Counted from the stretch's first letter, positions 12,001 to 24,961 are shown. The stretch is 64,000 nt of DNA from Mauremys mutica (GCF_020497125.1 NC_059072.1:305802781-305866780), one strand, 5' to 3'. The notes: a model not told the origin generated them from the sequence alone. A program made the numbers and translations.

Positions 12001-14634
12001 AAGATTGTTCAGAGATTCCCTAGACTGAGAATGCTTTGTCCCCAGCTCTTGCACGCTTTGTCTTGGGCTTTGTGAGCTGCATCAGCCTTGAGGAGCACAG
12101 CTGTCAAACTTTGGTTTTTGAGGAAGCTGGGATTTTGATCCATTAATTGCTTTGAAAATTAAAACCAAGACCTTAAACTGGCAATGGAAACTGACTTCAA
12201 CCCAGTAAAGGGCCTTAGCACAGGCCTGATGTGCTCATGGCAGCCTGTGATTAATGGTCCACATTCAGGAAAGCATTTAAGCAAGTGCTTAACTTTCAGC
12301 TAAATACTATCCTAACAGGGATGCTTTCCAGAATCAGTGTTTAAGGGCCACTCAGCTGCAGTTTTCACTCACTAAATGTTTTGCTGCCCCAAGTCCCTGC
12401 ACATCTGTGTGATTCAGCTGGTCATTTCAGTGAATGGGACTGGGTCCTTTGGAAAGATAATGAACTTTTTATTAAACTCCTTAAAATAAGGGTATCATAA
12501 TAGAAGCTGATTAGTATGCAGGCATTGCAGGAGGGCATCCTCAAGAACCTTGAAGCCTTGATGAGTTGACTGCTCATGGACTTTGAATAAATTACCCATA
12601 AAACTAGCTTTAACATAGTTAATGAGCAGACGCATTATTAGAAACAAATGTTATATGGGCAAATACCCATAATAGAAACATGTTTAAACAAACCTGTTTG
12701 ATCCTGCTGATCTGACATTTCCTATTTCCCATCGTTGTGATTCTTCACTGGAGTTGCCGTAGCTCATTAATTCCATGCCATTTATACAGAGCGATTTGTA
12801 CAGTGCAGCCCAACAAGATAGCACTGAATTAGAGCCGTCTGTCTTTCTAAACAGTACAACACAAATTACTGTAATTGACTGAGGAGTTTTTACATGTTCC
12901 TTTGCTGTGATTGAAAGTATCTTATGCAATTTTGCAAACACTTGATTTAATGGTTTAGTTGTCCTCATTAGAGATACGCTGAAACACCTTGAATTCAGAA
13001 ACACCTTGAATTTTATGGAAGTTTGGATTCATCTAAACTTTGCCCTTTGCTTGTCTTTACTTTTAATCAGTGAGACAGGCTCAGAAGTTCTGAGTATGAT
13101 GTTTAATTTCCTGCATAACTACGTATTATGCATGGCCCAGTGGTGTTTCCATCACCAGCTTCCCAAGACAGGGCAGATTTAATACCCACCAGAGGTTCGA
13201 TAAGAACTGAATAAGCACTTCTGATTGTCCTAACTGTGCCCCTTCAGTGAGTGCTGCCCACTTTTTGAGACACACTATTCTACAACAGGTCCCTGGGCAG
13301 AAGGGAAGTTGCCACTACTTTCTGATACTACCAACTGGGGCCAGGATTACAGTGTCCAAAAGTTCATGCAGTATCTCTTCCCTAAGAGGTCCTATGGTAG
13401 GTCAATGCAGCATTAAAGGAAGGGCCTGGGACTATTGTGAGGTGGGCAGGAGACTAAGCAACTAAAAATACATGTATATGTACCCTGACAAATATGTCAC
13501 AGAAATTCGTAGAATCATAGGGATGAGAACAACCAAATCAGAATGGCAGTGCCGTACACCTACTTTGTACTCATATAAATGACTGCACAAGGCAGTGAAG
13601 ACAAAGCCTGTGCCTCTATTATGGGAAATATGGCCTTCCACTGCAATTAAGCATGTGCTGAAATCTTAAACACGATCAAGTTCCATTGATTTAATGCTTA
13701 AGTGCTTTCCTGTATAAGGAAGGATTTAAACACATACTTAAGTGTTTTGCTGAACTGGAGCCTAAAAAGGAAACATTGTCTTTAGAATTCATTTACCAGA
13801 AAAGCATTAACAAGTTTGCTGCAAATAGCGGTCATAAAAAAAAAAATCCACTAAAAATCCCTCAAATAAGCCAGACGCCTGGCTCTAAGTTTGTAATTAT
13901 TTTTCTCAAATCGCTTTCTTTGCATTCCCCAGGAACTTGCTTGCATGACAGAGAGCCACACAAATGCCATAGCCACATATAATTTCCTCTCAAAAATGGT
14001 CATTTCTGTTCCATTTATCCTTTTGCTAATGGTATAACCCTTCAGAGGTCATTTTCCATTTGTTGAATAGGAGGTTATTCTGCAATGCTAAATACCCTGA
14101 ACCTCAACCTTGAGCTGGTGTGCTGATTTCACATATTAGGGCGCACAGCTTCAGCATGAGTAAAGCTGTAGAACTCCGCTCAGAAATGGTGCCTAACTGT
14201 TTCATTGCTGGCCCGTTCCTCCAGCGGTGTTACTGTGGTTTTTTGCTATCCCACAGAAAGCAGCGTCAAAACATAGATAGGGCATGTCACAATCGGTTAA
14301 CCAAACTGCATGGAAAAAGTTACAGCCACCTTAGAGAGAATTTGTTTCAATAATCTACTATTGTGCTTCCCACCCAGCCCCCATAGCTGAGCAAGAATCA
14401 AGCACATTCCTAATGCCAAACAAGGTGGAGATGGGGTGCTAGCTTTTCATGTGATTTCTCCAAGTTGCCTATAATATGGATGTACTTTAGAGAGCCACTG
14501 AGTAAGCCTCAGGCTTTACACAGCAGTTTACATTAAGTCTAAAGAAAGGGCAAGGAGCAGTGAGAAGGAAGAATGGATTTGTTTCAATCAGCTGTGTTTT
14601 AGCACATATTCAGAGAGAAGAGGCCGGGAACTTG
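9083..14634. other. Gene-free old intergenic DNA with small palindromic relics
   Basis: I see no coding region longer than chance over 5.5 kb. Three short relics are visible. At 10545-10622 a CTGATCCAGTGCCCACTGAAGTGA... GGATCAGACCC palindrome looks like a common amniote MITE. At 12240-12335 and 13640-13766 there are copies of a 'TTAAGCAAGTGCTTAA / ATGCTTAAGTGCTTTCCTG' palindromic repeat. The remainder is AT-rich, unique-looking sequence. Confidence 0.45.
13640..13766. repeat. Palindromic MITE-like relic
   Basis: The left arm GCATGTGCTGAAATCTTAA is followed by ATTGATTTAATGCTTAAGTGCTTTCCTG and then ACACATACTTAAGTGTTTTGCTGAA. These are diverged inverted copies of a TTAAGCACATGCTTAA-type unit widespread in amniotes. 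A related shorter copy lies at 12260-12320. Confidence 0.45.
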
Positions 14635-14902
14635 GGCTTTGTGTCCATTAACACTTTTGGCGGAAAAACTTTTGTTGGTCGGGGGTGTGAAAAAAACCAC
14701 ACCCCCGACTGACCTAAGTTTCACCAACAAAAGTGCTGGTATGGACAGTGCTATGTTGGCAGGAGAGGCTCTGCCGACATAGCTAATGCCATTCATTTCA
14801 GAGCTCTCCTGCCGGCAAGAGTGGCTATGCAGGAGACCTTAGAGCGGCACAGCTGTAGTGGTACAGCTATGCCACTGTGAGGGCCCTAGTGTAGACATAG
14901 CC
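14635..14902. mobile_element. Non-autonomous Harbinger MITE
   Basis: The right end, read inward, is GGCTATGTCTACACTAG, close to the Harb-1 terminal repeat, and the left end GGCTTTGTGTCCATTA is a decayed match. TTA follows the right end (14903-14905) and TTG precedes the left (14632-14634), an imperfect TWA duplication. There is no coding capacity. A perfect 12-bp hairpin with an 8-base loop lies at 14678-14709. The element probably depended on Harbinger proteins like those encoded at 3-8 kb and 42-47 kb. Confidence 0.65.
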
Positions 14903-16404
14903 TTAGTTGGAAACATCCACTAGCATCCAAAAAAAAAAGGGTGGATAGCTGCTAGACATAGTACATATTCTTGAAGCTGTATAGAAAGCCACTGTAATGG
15001 GCAGGCAGTTGTGCATGTATTACACCACCTGCAGCCTGAAAGCTGAACCAATCAGAATTCAAGGGGGGGGGGGATTTTGACTAGAGGAGTTAGTTAATAG
15101 TTGAGTGGACTAATGGAAGAATAGCAGTGCAAGATCAGGAAGAGTGTTTGCTTTTGGGCTTGGCTTCAAAACTTTTGTACCACATGGGTGAGGTTTTCTA
15201 TCTCACTACAGAATCTGAGAAAAGTCATCTATTAGCAAAGGGTGGAAATACTGCTAGCTAGAAACAAGCTGAAACTGTTAGGTGAACAGATACCCACAAC
15301 TACTATGGAGACAGATCCTACTAGAAAACGTTTGGAACCTCCAGACATCTAGATCAAAATTCAGAGGTGATGTAAATGGAGGTGCAGGTTACATATTGGT
15401 AAATTAGCTGAAGCGCATGTGTTCTTAGGATGTGAGAAGGAAAGCAAAGCACTGGATGCGTCTTTCTCTAACGAATTCTCAAACATTGCTTGCAACATTG
15501 AGAGACCATATTAATAACTCATTTTACCAGATAATATATTTCTCCTGAGTCTATAACCAATATTGTAGATGAGGTTATAAGAAAAGTCATTACTTTTTTG
15601 AAGTTATGTACCTGCAAAGATATGGATAATTGAGCAAGAGAACAATTCCCAGCTTGAATTTTTACAGTTTAAGACTAAAAATAGACACCATCACCCAAGT
15701 TCCTGGTAAGTGCCACTGCTCTTGCCCAACCCTTTCCTACGTATCTAAATCTTAGCCCCCGACTGTAGATGTGACAATCTCTTTCTCCAGTACACCAGTC
15801 CCCTTTACTTTGCTAACAATACCAGCAAGACCCGATATCTTGGTTGTCTGCTTCTCCTATCATGGCTACTGTGCCTTCTTCCCTGTTACTCCTTACGCCT
15901 GCAACCACCAATCCAGCCACCTCTCTTCATTCAAATTCCTCCTTAAGACTCTGTTCTTCTGGGATACCCACAGGACATAATCTGGTCATCTGTGAAGAAA
16001 GACGAGCTGCACTGCAGGGAAGGGAATACTATAGAATGTTCAGAAGTAAAAAAACAAGCGGCTTGAAATTTAACCTCCAGCCTCTCCAAATAAAAGAAAA
16101 TCTCTTCTTACGATTTTAAAGTAACAGCCATACCCACCCTTCCATCTCACCCTCCTTGCTTTCTATAGAAGGAGGAAGCTTGAAGTAGTAGCCAAGTGCC
16201 AAAGATAAGGGTAATTATGGCTATGCCATGTTTCAGCAAGACACAGAAAATCAATACAGTTGTCATAGATTTGTTAAGATAGGGAGAGGAAAAAAAATCC
16301 CTTTAAAACAAAGAAGATGTTAAAGTAGCTACATCAATAGAAACCATAAAAAGAAAGCGCCATAGCAATCAAGTTACAAGTTGAAGCACAGGGAATTAGT
16401 AGTA
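14903..16404. other. Unassigned spacer
   Basis: It contains a poly-G run at 15064-15073 and a pyrimidine-rich stretch at 15770-15970 whose frame ends in LSSFKFLLKTLFF, faintly like the C-terminus of an L2-type LINE. That similarity is too short to annotate. Nothing else is recognised. Confidence 0.35.
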
Positions 16405-16625
16405 CTTTGCAATTTTCCAGCAACTTTCACCCAAAGAGCTCAAAATGCCTTACAGTGATGTTGTGAAGTTCAATGTAAGAATTAAATATTGTTATCCCCA
16501 TTTCACAGATGGTGAAAATAACAGAGGTTAAGTGACTTGTGCCCAAGGTTATAGTGAATCCGCGGCATACATGGCACTAGAATTTGAATCTGACTCCCAC
16601 TCCTGTGTTCTAACCATCAAGCCTG
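16405..16625 (+). repeat. MIR-type CORE-SINE
   Basis: The strand matches the MIR consensus order from memory: 'AGAGCTCAAAATGCCTTACA', 'TTATCCCCATTTCACAGATG', 'GGTTAAGTGACTTGTGCCCAAGG', 'GAATTTGAATCTGACTCCCACTCCTGTGTTCTAACCA'. This is an ancient amniote tRNA-derived SINE, heavily mutated and transcriptionally dead. Confidence 0.8.
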
Positions 16626-18326
16626 AAATAATAATGCAGAGGTATGAACTCTCCTGCCTTCCTATTTATACCATTGGTGCAATGTGATGTGTTCCGAAAG
16701 CCTAATAATTGTTATGCATCAAGTGTCAACATTATCCATTTCATTTGTGGTTATTTTAGCAGATGGGTTGAGAAGGGGGCAGGAGTGAATCCCAGAAAGG
16801 AGAACTAACTAGGAGTTACTGCAAAAAGGAAAATACAGAAGGAGGAAGAAGAGGGATGGCATAATGATAGGTAAGGAGGAGAGACATGAGGTAATTAGAA
16901 TAGGGCAGAAAGAAATAAAGGACAAAAATAGCAGTAGTATTAAAGATGAATATTTTCCCACAGTGTTGCTGGGTGATGTGAAAATGAGGCACTGAAATAA
17001 TAAATTCATGGCAACGGGGTGCTTTTCAAAAGGCAGGAATGCCAAATCTCCCCCCAATACCTACAAGTTTTGCCTTGATGGTTGTGCAAACCGTTCATTG
17101 ACATCAATGGGAGATGCCCCAAGAATTGAGGGGAGTGTGTCATCCTAAATTTATAACTCATACCTTTATTAAATCTGGAAGTCAGCCCTCTGCACAGAGT
17201 AAGTGTGGCACACCTGCACTAAGCCATCCTCCTCAGATGTTCTGATGAGAGTAGGAAGAGAAGTGGTGATCTGAGCCAATGGGACTGGAGAAGGGAGTAA
17301 TTACTAGAAACAGCGTATGTAGGTACATTTCACCTGTCTCATCAAGATCAGAGCTATTACCCTGGCATAGACTAAAGAAACTGTATCATGAGGGAAAACG
17401 GGGAGAAAGACACTGAGATAAATGAACAGATGCAGCATAATGGCCATAACACATTATTTATCAATAGGAAATAAAGAATAAATTAATATTAATATAATTA
17501 ACAGCAGTGTACTCAAACAATCAGCAAAACAGGCTAAATCCACAACTTTATATGCATCACATGTAAGCTAGCACAATGCCAGCAGGTTAGCCAGAAATTA
17601 CAGTCTCCTAACAAGACTAATGTTGAGCTTCACCTGAAGAGTTAACCATGCTATGTACAACATCTTACATGCTGTATCTAAAGCATTCATTTAAACCTAA
17701 AAATTGAAGAGAACAGCACATAGTAAAAATCCCCAACCACAGCCTGCAATTAATTCAGGATAATCTTTAAAAGTAAATATAGCTTCTCCTTGCAGCATGG
17801 AAAAGAAAGTTCTTGACCTAGTGCCAGTCAAGTAGGGACAAAATATCAAAGGTCAAAAGTCAAGTCTGAAGTCCCAGACCAATCAGCAATCACCAGCCCA
17901 AGCATTTGCAGACTGTATACAATGCTCACTGACCACCTGCCCATCCAAGCATCCCACAGCCAATGATAGGAAAACAACCTACACCGAACCAGCTCTTTGC
18001 TCACACTACAGTGTCACACTCCAATCCTACAGAGCAATCCACAAGCATGAATCCTCACTGCCATGCTGAATCCTATTGACTTCTCTGACCCTCTCCACCC
18101 ACCCACCCACTCTGGGAAGGTGGGGGAAGCATGAAGGTCCAGGGATGAAAAGAGAGATCACTCCCCCTAACCTCCCCTGTGTGGGCATGTGGTCCAAGTC
18201 ACTTTCTACCCCAAGCTTTTTAAAAGAGATAAATCCATGTGGATTCTATATTGGGCTCCAGCCATCACATTTGGATCCAGATCTGAACTTCTCCAAGGTT
18301 TGTTTGTGGGATTTGAATTTGGGCCC
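16626..18326. other. Unassigned spacer
   Basis: AT-rich DNA with a purine-rich tract on plus at 16795-16960 (pyrimidine-rich on minus, giving a spurious hydrophobic frame). A CACC/CCCA run lies at 18098-18115. No gene recognised. Confidence 0.4.
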
Positions 18327-21300
18327 TGTGATAGGGTGTACCAGGCCCTTTGAGGCCCTCTAGAAGGCCCTGGAGTCCTACCACACCTCACCCCAGAAAA
18401 AAGGCAGTGCAGGATTCTCCACGTGGCCTAGAGAGGCTGCAGGGGAGACAGCCAATCAGCACCTAGCACACTCATATAAAAGGAGTTGCAGATAAGGTGA
18501 CCAGATGTCCAGTTTTTTTTAAACCAGAAAGTCCAGTCAAAAAAAGGGACCTGGTGGTGTCTGGTCAGATCTAGTGAATGGACATCCAAAGTCTGGTTAC
18601 TGTGGAAGGGGGAGGCTCTGAGTCATCACCCACACCAGCCCCTACTCAGCCACAGTACCGGATTTACCATGGCACCAGTGGCACCATAGCACCGGGCCCA
18701 AGCTCAGAAGAGGGCTCGTAACACTCACTTCCTCCCCTCTGCAGAAATGGAGCCTCAGAGCAGCCCAGATCCAGCATGGGAGCTGAGACCCCATGGGGCC
18801 CTGGGAGATGTCGTTCCTTGGCCAGCTCCCTGCCTAGAGACCCTGCCCTGGAGCAGGGAAGGAACTACGTTTCCCAGCATTCCCTTGGCCGCTATCAACA
18901 GGAAAGGGAAGGGGGAAGCTGAGAGACTCCATACCCTGCAGCTTGCTGTGAATGGAGAGCTGGCTGCTAGAGCCGGGTGGCACTGTGAATGGGGAACACA
19001 TGTGCCCAAGGAGTAGAAGGCTTTGGCCCAGATAGCACCCTCAGAAGACTTCCCCAGACTGGCTCAGGGATGCTGGTGTGACCTTGCCTGGCAGCCCCCA
19101 AAGAAGGAACAGGGTGGACTAAATTGACAGTGCACCCCTCTATCTGAAGCCTAGCAAGGAAGGTATGTGGATCCCACTAGAAGTTAAAATGAAAAGTAAG
19201 GGAGGGGAAGCTCCACTAGAGGACCTGAGCAACTTCAGATACAGTACAGGAGGATTTCCACTTCTGAGCCATGAAAATAGAAATTGACTTTTTCCTTTCC
19301 AGATTTATCTAATATTCAGAAAGGGAATCTAGCACCTGCCTTCCAGATTTGAACACCCTCAAAATTCAACAAATGCTGGGGTCTTCCCAGTGCTAACTAG
19401 AACGGGAATTGCTATTTTCAACAGCCGTTACCGGTTTTTTTTCAGTTTTGTTTGTTTAAAAGGAAGACAGCAATATTGCACTAGCAAATTCCCCATAAAA
19501 ACAAAGAATGGAACAAAAGAATAATAAAGGCACCTCAGCTTTTCCTCATTTATGTAGAACAGTTTTATAATATGGATCCAGATATCTTCCAATCACACAA
19601 GCTGAAAATTGTTCCACTTTACTGCAGTTCTGTAACCATGCGGGAACCAGTCCTGTCTGTGTTCTGTGCACATCCAAAATTCCTGCTGAATTCAGAAGTG
19701 CCTTGCTTTTGTAACCATACTACCTGATATTTTCAGCACTTGTAAGCAAAGCTGGTTTACATTTAGTAATTGGGTGGGAAGTCTCTCAGAATAAGTTAGG
19801 TGCTGTAGGAGGTGTTGCTTATTCACTAGGTAATGAGAGACCTTTCTATTACAATAGTAAACCAGTGCCACATAGAATGCACTTTGCTCCTGGAGTTTAG
19901 AATGGGGTCCTTTGCTTCTATACATAGCCCATTAAAGACAATGAAAATACTCCCACTCACTTCAACAGGCTTTGGATAGAACTGATTATACGCAGGGTAA
20001 CTCCGCTGTCTTCACAGGGTCCTGGTCTCACAACGGAGGTGGGGCATGTGAGCTTGTTGCAGAGCTGCTGCTCAGGGATGGGAACCTCCTGGCACCCCAG
20101 CCTCCAAAATCATTCAGGCTGCACTTTCTGTACGACTGTGTGCTAGCTGAGGGGTGTGTGGGAATTGGTGGCCTCTGCTGCAGATGATGGGAATCTCAGG
20201 TACTTAAAGCCATGGCCTAGAGGAGGGAAGTGCCTAACTCCAGAATCTGCAGCTGCCTAGGGCCAGCGCTGCGGATTTAGAATCCCTAGTGCTGCCGTTG
20301 CAAGGTTCAAGCATGCTCAGCCTTGGCATTGCCACCCCTCCTGCGGCTAGTAGCTGCAGCTGTCTCAGGCTGGCCTCTGGCAATTGGCCCCATGGCTATA
20401 GCCAGAGAAGCTACAAGTGGCTCTGTGACTACTGGGGGCCATTAAGCTAGAGCAGATAGAGAAACTGGAGTTAACCTCAAGGAACAGAGGTCACCAGTAG
20501 GAAAGGAATGCCAAGGGGAGCAGGGAAAGAGGAAGCAGGTCAGGCTTGCAGCAGGTGAATAGCCCCAGCTGGTTGGGAAGCAAGTATGGGGAGAGGTAGT
20601 GGTGATCCGGTAGTACACTAGCCTGTAGATGGGAGCAGAGGGAGAAAAGCTGGTGTCTTCAGATTCCCAATGGTTAAGTCCTCACTTTGCGGAAATGGTG
20701 TTTGCAGGTGGCTTGCTCACATGGCAGGATGGGGGCTGAGGGAGGGATTTGTCAGAATTGATCAGGTATCTGCTGGCTTTAGAACTCTGAGCTGAGACTA
20801 GGACCACACCATACTGGTGACATAGGGTGATACTGGAGACATGGCTATAGAAGGTTCAAGCATGCTCAGGTCTGAATGAGGAAGGAGATAAATCTGATGA
20901 GTTTTCTTGATCACTAGGAAAGTTCTATTCACTGTGGACACTGGTAAACCCGCATGGGTGTACAGCTCAATAAGAAAAACGGGGGGCTGAGGGAGCTGTG
21001 TATGGCAATGCCTATAGTCATGTAGAGGTGTGTGATCAAAATGAAAAACATCTCTGAGATTCAGTACCGTCTATACTATGGCACCAATGGCACTGCCACA
21101 CCAGGCCCACACTCGGAGCCCACAGTGACTACACAGGGGCCCACAAATATGTTTGGCGCCGGGGCCCACAAAAGGTTAATCCGTTCCTGCTCAGCCAGGG
21201 TCACCTCCTGCCTGCATCGAGTGGGTGCAGCTCCCAGCCCCAGCTCTGCAGGTGAGTCCCTCCCGACCCACAAAGGGAGTGGGGAGAGGGGAAAAAGCAG

Positions 21301-22300
21301 TGAGTGATGGAGGGAGGGGGAAAGAGGAGCAAATGGGGGCAGGGCCTCAGAGGGAAGGGGCATGGTAGGGGCAGGGCCTCAGGGGAAGAGGCAGGAAAGG
21401 GGAAGTTCCAGCACTGCTGCTGGAGTGTCCGGTTTTTTAATATTACAAAGTTGGCAACCCCTAGTTGCAGAGGCTGGACAGTTCGGGTGCTGGCTGGAGC
21501 CAGAGGAGGAAGAACACTGTTCCTGGCTGCTGAGGAAACTGTAGCAGCTGGACAGAGCAGTTGCTGGCTGAGACCAGAAGGAGTTGAAGTCTGGGAGATT
21601 CCACAGGTACAGAGACTGGGGAGAAACCCTGCCTAAGCAGGGATAGGACTGTGAAGCTCTCCAGGTACAGAGGCCTGAGAGAGAGAGAGCCTTGACAAAA
21701 AGGGCCAGAGACTGTTATAAGGTGAAGGAGCTGTGAAAGAGAACCCTGATAGACTAGGTCAGAGACTGTTACAGACTCTTTAGGAAAGGAGGCCATGGAG
21801 AGACCCTGCTTAAACAAGAAACAGGCTGAAGACCCAAGAAGCTGATGGAACAGAGTGGGAAGCAGCCCAGGGAATGCAGCAATAGACTCTAGTGATGGAA
21901 GCAGCAGGTGGATGCTAGTCATAGGGTCCCTGCGTTGGGACCCGGAGTACTGGGCAGACCCAGGTTTCCCCACCAGCCACAGGCAGAGTGGTCAAGGGCA
22001 GAGGAGGCAGCAAGTTTTGTTTGGAGCCCAAGAAAGGGACAAGTGCTTAAACAGGCCCAGAGACAGGACTGAGAACCTTGGGTAGGGGCCAACCACTCAT
22101 TGGACTGTGTTAGCTAAGAAGGGGTTTGTTTTCCATTTGTTTCACGTACAGACTGTGTGTGACTCAGCCGGAGGGCTAAGTCCCTGAAACCCCAGCTGAA
22201 AGTGAAACTGCTGGCAGAGAGCACCACAAAAGCAGAGAGTGCAGGCACGCACCTGGCCAGCAGGAGGCACTCATGAGAGGCGAGTGGCCACACTTTTACA
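18327..22300 (+). mobile_element. Solo-LTR-like element split by a 3-kb insertion
   Basis: The left piece (18327-18491) begins TGTGATAGGGTGTACC and contains a CCAAT box (AGCCAATCAGCAC, about 18450) and a TATA box (CATATAAAAGGAG, about 18473-18485) in promoter order. The right piece (21463-22300) continues as a GC-rich R/U5-like sequence and ends CACTTTTACA. The flanks are GGCCC (18322-18326) and GACCC (22301-22305), a 4/5 match that could be a decayed 5-bp duplication. The start resembles that of the LTR at 24962-25670. Without the insertion it would be about 1.0 kb. No internal retroviral sequence is seen, so it is most likely a solo LTR; the right boundary is inferred. Confidence 0.5.
18492..21462. 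mobile_element. Composite insertion with 8-bp target duplication
   Basis: The same octamer AGTTGCAG lies at 18484-18491 and 21463-21470, exactly where the LTR is interrupted, which suggests a hAT-like 8-bp duplication. The left end reads ATAAGGTGACCAGATGTCC and the right end, read inward, AGGGGTTGCCAACTTTGT; both resemble common turtle repeat ends. They are not good inverted repeats of each other, so more than one insertion may be involved. Inside there is no transposase. A diverged direct repeat of a CATGGCACCAGTGGCACC-type block occurs near 18668-18715 and 21078-21130. GGTTCAAGCATGCTCAG occurs at both 20305 and 20851. Confidence 0.5.
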
Positions 22301-23804
22301 GACCCATCTCAGACTTCTAAAATCTCTAACATATTTTCACAATATTGTTAGGGCTAAAGTTATTAAAATAATGAATTGTGGAAGGTTTAAGTATTTTAAC
22401 AGCTAGTAATAACATGGATGCCCAGTTGTCATACAATAACAACTCTTACATTAACATGGGAGTGAGACTAGACCGGACAAATAGTAATTTGAGGATAATA
22501 CCACATTATCCCAGCAGGATGCAACTGTCTTCTGAGCACAGTCAGCTAGAGTCCCAAGACTCCCAGGAACACAGAGGGGCAGCAAATGGTTTGTTCCTGT
22601 AAAGTGAAGCAAGTCTGATCTAAGACCTGTTGAAGTCAATGACTTCAGTGGTTTTGGGCTCAGGCCCTGCACACACTAAACTCCTCCTGAAGCCACTGGG
22701 TGTTGAGGTGCTGAGCACCTCAAGTCACCAAGAGTATTTTAGTTGAGTTTCTGAAGTAATTTGTACTGAAAACAAATCCACTTCTGAAAAAGTGTTTATA
22801 TCCAAACAAATCCATATTCCCTAAGCTGTGGTTACATCAACTGGGAAAAAGCACTAAGCAAAATAATCACTTTTCTTCAAATTGCAGTGGAATTAATCTG
22901 CTGAGATTTACCGATAGCATGTTGTGGACAGAACTTATTTCTATACTAATAATTTCAAAACATGATTTTCTTCAGCAGCCAAAGGAGGGAAGAAACCTAC
23001 AGATTTATGCCCTTTAAAAAAAAGTCGACTAGACAGTGTTCACTAGTCAGTGCTAAAATCCTTCTCATATTTTAATTCAGTTTCTATGATAATCTTTGGG
23101 TTTTTCATTTTTCAGAGTCTAAGTCACACTGTTGATGAAAACTTTAGCAAAAACAGCTGGAGTGAGTCACCTTGCTACTGGCTATTTCACATACCATCAC
23201 TGACAGAAGGATATTCAGAAGGGAAAAAAAGTAAAGGCAAGAAGAGGGACTTCAGTGCTTTGACAAAACAAAGGAGGACTCAAATGGGGTGCTTAACATG
23301 ATCTGTTTCACTCCCTCACAACACTGTTACAGTTCACTTCTGATAGCAACACCTTACAGCACAGAGCACAACAAGGAGGTGAAGCAGTGATTAGATGTAC
23401 TTACCTTATATAAGGTGGTAAGGGTTTAAGTCTATTAAATGGATCATATATTGGCTAGTAATATACAAGTAAATGCAAAAGTCTATATATATATATATAT
23501 AAAGCAATATAAATGTTGGCTTAATTTAGTGTGGTCATTAAGACCTTTGAATAACCCTTTTGGGAAAGAGTGCAAACAAAGTCTTCTTGGCTTACTAAAT
23601 ATCCTGTTACTCATTTTTGGAATGCCCCTGACTTGGGTACAGAATAAAGATAAGGTCACTGCCAAAAATGTTCAGGGAAAATAAGGGAAGTCCCTATCAC
23701 ATAAGAAGATCAAATTAATAGCTTTGTTATTATTCATAAATAGGTAAATAAGTAATATAATATAGTGCACAATGTGGAATTTTATATCGTCATAAATATT
23801 AATG
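22301..23804. other. Unassigned spacer
   Basis: AT-rich DNA. A short palindromic GACCTGTTGAAGTCAATGACTTCAG relic lies at 22625-22650 and a (TA)n microsatellite near 23483-23502. No gene is recognised. Confidence 0.4.
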
Positions 23805-23939
23805 TCAAGTATCAGAGGGGTAGCCGTGTTAGTCTGGTTCTGTAGAAGCAGCAAAGAATCCTGTGGCACCTTATAGACTAACAGACGTTTTGCAGCATGA
23901 GCTTTCGTGGGTGAATACCCACTTCTTCAGATGCAAGTG
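23805..23939 (-). mobile_element. 5'-truncated PLE tail with 13-bp target duplication
   Basis: This is the 3' tail of the PLE family seen in full at 29-36 kb (GTATCAGAGGGGTAGCCG ... GCTTTCGTGGGTGAATACCC ... TTCAGATGCAAG). ATAAATATTAATG is repeated exactly at 23792-23804 and 23940-23952. A tail-only copy with a long duplication is expected of severely 5'-truncated target-primed insertion. The minus strand contains the CTGAAGA / stem / GAAA hammerhead-like core. Confidence 0.85.
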
Positions 23940-24529
23940 ATAAATATTAATGATCATATAATGAATCAGAGGAGGGGGTTGATGAAAGTAGCGTGTCATG
24001 TTGGGCATAAGGAGAGTACTGAGACTTTAGCCTTTGCCTTTATGTACATGCAGCCAACTCAGTGGCCTGTTAGACCCCAGTTGATCACTGGGGTGTCGCA
24101 TTCTGTACTTGTGCTAAAATAAACCTGTTCCTTGGATTTGAACTCCAAGTAAGCAGTAGTTTGTGTCTGCTACAGCAAGCAGTGGTTGTCTGCTTTGCTA
24201 GGTTCATAAGGTAACCTGTGGGCCTGCCTGGTGCTCCTGAAATATCCTTACAAGTGCAATTATGATGAAGTCAAATTGTTGTCCCTTTTTAACAGTCATT
24301 TATTTTTAAGACTGAGAAACTGACCGCCACAATGTAAATTTGAGACAAAATGAAATAGCTGAACTGAAGAAGCTCTCATACTATGACTCAACACATCCCC
24401 AATCATGTGGCTAAGATTGAGTAAATGCACAAGTGTCCCAAGTAGAGTTTAACCCTTTAGCTTGTAACTTTCACTTCTAAAGAGCACTCTTCCATGTTGC
24501 ATGTCACACTGCTCCTGTTTTATTGTTTA

Positions 24530-24820
24530 TTATTTGCATTATTGTATCATTCATGCCTGGAGGGCCTAACCTAGATCAAGACCCCTTCGCTCTAGCCACC
24601 GTACTACATACACATAGAAAGAAAGAGTTCCTGCTCCACAGAGCTTAAGGTCTAAATAGATATCGCAGACAAAGGGTTGGTGAAAGGAAGTATTATTATC
24701 TAACATACAGATGGAGAACTGAGATACAGAAATATTAAGTCACTTTTTTTATGTCACATGGAAAGCCTGTGGCCGAGGTGGGATTAAACCCATGTTTCCT
24801 AAGGCACAGTCTAACATCCT
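24530..24820 (+). repeat. MIR-type SINE, diverged
   Basis: The segment carries CTGGAGGGCCTAACCTAGATC, 'CTCCACAGAGCTTAAGGTCTAA', 'ACATACAGATGGAGAACTGAGATACAGAAATATTAAGTCAC' and 'GTGGGATTAAACCCATG', the block order of MIR. Relative to the 16-kb copy it is more decayed. Confidence 0.6.
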
Positions 24821-24961
24821 AAACATATGCCCTGAGAGAGACAAGCTTTCAAGCTAAACAGAGCTCTTCTTCAGGTCTCAGAAAGGTACTAAGAGTGTCA
24901 CAGCTAAAGACAAGATTGAACAGATAGTTTAGCATAAGTAGTTGCACATATTGTAAGGGAC

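Noticed and set aside
23483..23503. (TA)n run as a possible regulatory element
   Set aside because: An ordinary short microsatellite without neighbouring promoter features.
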